Of a DNA stretch of 64,000 bases, positions 63,424 to 64,000 are shown piece by piece. The notes under the pieces are model-generated. The model was not told where the DNA came from. It did no database searches and saw only the letters and a list, made by a program, of their open reading frames with translations. The stretch comes from Scopulibacillus daqui. GTDB taxonomy: Bacteria > Bacillota > Bacilli > Bacillales > Sporolactobacillaceae. The stretch lies in assembly GCF_016908855.1 (NCBI RefSeq), contig NZ_JAFBER010000008.1, positions 1 to 64,000 on the forward strand, in the 5' to 3' direction. Each line of letters opens with the position of its first letter. The first letter of the stretch is position 1. A program made the translations under genes and the position numbers.

Positions 63424-64000
63424 ATGTCCAACGGCACAAAAGGAAAGGAACGCTTTTACTGGACGCGGGAAGTCGCGAATATGATCGGCATTAAGGAAGG
63501 GACGGTTCGAAAATATGCCCGGCTGCTAGAGGAGAATGGATACCAGTTTCATCGGAACGAACATGATCAGCGTGAATTTCTTGAACATGACGTTACAATC
63601 ATGGAGCAAATCAAGGTCATTAGTAAAGAACAAGGCATGACTTTAGAAAATGCGATAAAAGCGGTCATTGGGAAAAATCAAGATCAAGATCAAGATCAAG
63701 ATCAAGATCAGGTTCAGGATCAAAATCAAAGCCAAAATCTTCAGCCCTCTTCTTCTCCCGTTAAAGAAAACCCGGTACCCAAAATTTATGAAGAATTATC
63801 GCAGCACAAAGAACACCATGAAAGAATGTTTGAACTGATACAGGTGCTTTACAATGATAACCAAAACTTAAAGAAAGAATTAGCTCAAGCGCTTAATAAA
63901 CATCACCAGACCATCGCAAAACAATTAGAAGCATGCGAAGAACGAATCATGGGCTCATTAACAAAATGGCAAGAATCTAACTTAGAAGCGGCCGCAAGCC
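63424..64000 (+). CDS. MerR-type HTH regulator with coiled coil (truncated by window end)
   Basis: At least 192 residues, open at the window edge. The N-terminus (about residues 10-75) is a MerR-like HTH (WTREVANMIGIKEGTVRKYA and REFLEHDVTIMEQI), followed by a Gln-Asp repeat and a charged coiled coil. The arrangement recalls DUF3967-type plasmid or chromosome regulators and, more distantly, RacA-like anchors. AGGAGGTGA precedes the ATG. The (QD)n stretch is encoded by five CAAGAT repeats (63671-63700). Confidence 0.8.
   Translation, partial: MSNGTKGKERFYWTREVANMIGIKEGTVRKYARLLEENGYQFHRNEHDQREFLEHDVTIMEQIKVISKEQGMTLENAIKAVIGKNQDQDQDQDQDQVQDQNQSQNLQPSSSPVKENPVPKIYEELSQHKEHHERMFELIQVLYNDNQNLKKELAQALNKHHQTIAKQLEACEERIMGSLTKWQESNLEAAAS

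Noticed and set aside
63671-63700. CAAGAT repeats as a CRISPR or structural repeat
   Set aside because: They are in-frame hexamers inside a coding sequence without spacers; described as a linker microsatellite instead.

Overview
The window is a chromosomal segment of a low-GC, endospore-forming Firmicute of the order Bacillales. Evidence for this is the set of sporulation genes (spoIIQ, spoIID, spoIIR, spo0F, a pbpG-type PBP), AGGAGG-type ribosome binding sites, TTG/GTG starts, Rho-independent terminators, and a gene order that largely follows the Bacillus subtilis ywm-atp-ywl-ywk-ywj-ywi-ywh region. The exact genus cannot be read from the sequence. A Sporolactobacillaceae-type or other deep Bacillales lineage is possible, but that is only a guess.

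Layout. The left edge (1-25) is the 5' end of a 16S rRNA gene transcribed leftward, with three tandem promoters and a boxA. Two paralogous lipoprotein genes follow, then spoIIQ, spoIID, murAA, ywmB and ywzB, and the complete F1Fo ATP synthase operon (atpZ-I-B-E-F-H-A-G-D-C). Next come upp, glyA, ywlG, ywlE, mntP, ywlC, a GNAT gene, spoIIR, prmC and prfA. A rightward CoA-disulfide-reductase-type gene precedes tdk, rpmE, rho, glpX, murAB, tal, fbaA and spo0F, then rightward ywjG and leftward pyrG and rpoE. From 37 to 48 kb lies an acyl-CoA degradation operon: fadF, thiolase, 3-hydroxyacyl-CoA dehydrogenase, two acyl-CoA dehydrogenases, a TetR regulator and fused isobutyryl-CoA mutase icmF. TetR-type operators sit at both likely promoters. 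The right end holds a DinB-family gene, an ORF broken by one TGA, an AI-2E-type permease, clsB, a hydrolase, argS/ywiB, speB/speE, pbpG and ywhD. It continues with a type I toxin-antitoxin locus, a fructosamine-kinase-like gene, a T-box-controlled NhaC-family transporter, a GNAT gene and a truncated MerR-type regulator.

Most of the segment is core housekeeping sequence. The unusual items are mostly small or non-coding. The clearest are an unannotated 26-aa holin-like toxin with an overlapping antisense RNA (59605-59860) and a DnaA-box cluster at ywlC (20565-20700). Others are a T-box with an apparent UAC (Tyr) specifier ahead of the NhaC-family gene, a terminator hairpin directly ahead of rho, and a roughly 60-residue charged insertion in the YwlE phosphatase. 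There is also a dispersed palindromic repeat that contains perfect DnaA boxes near the acyl-CoA dehydrogenase genes. No CRISPR array, prophage or insertion sequence was seen. CDS starts below were chosen by ribosome-binding-site spacing and often lie inside the longest open frame.
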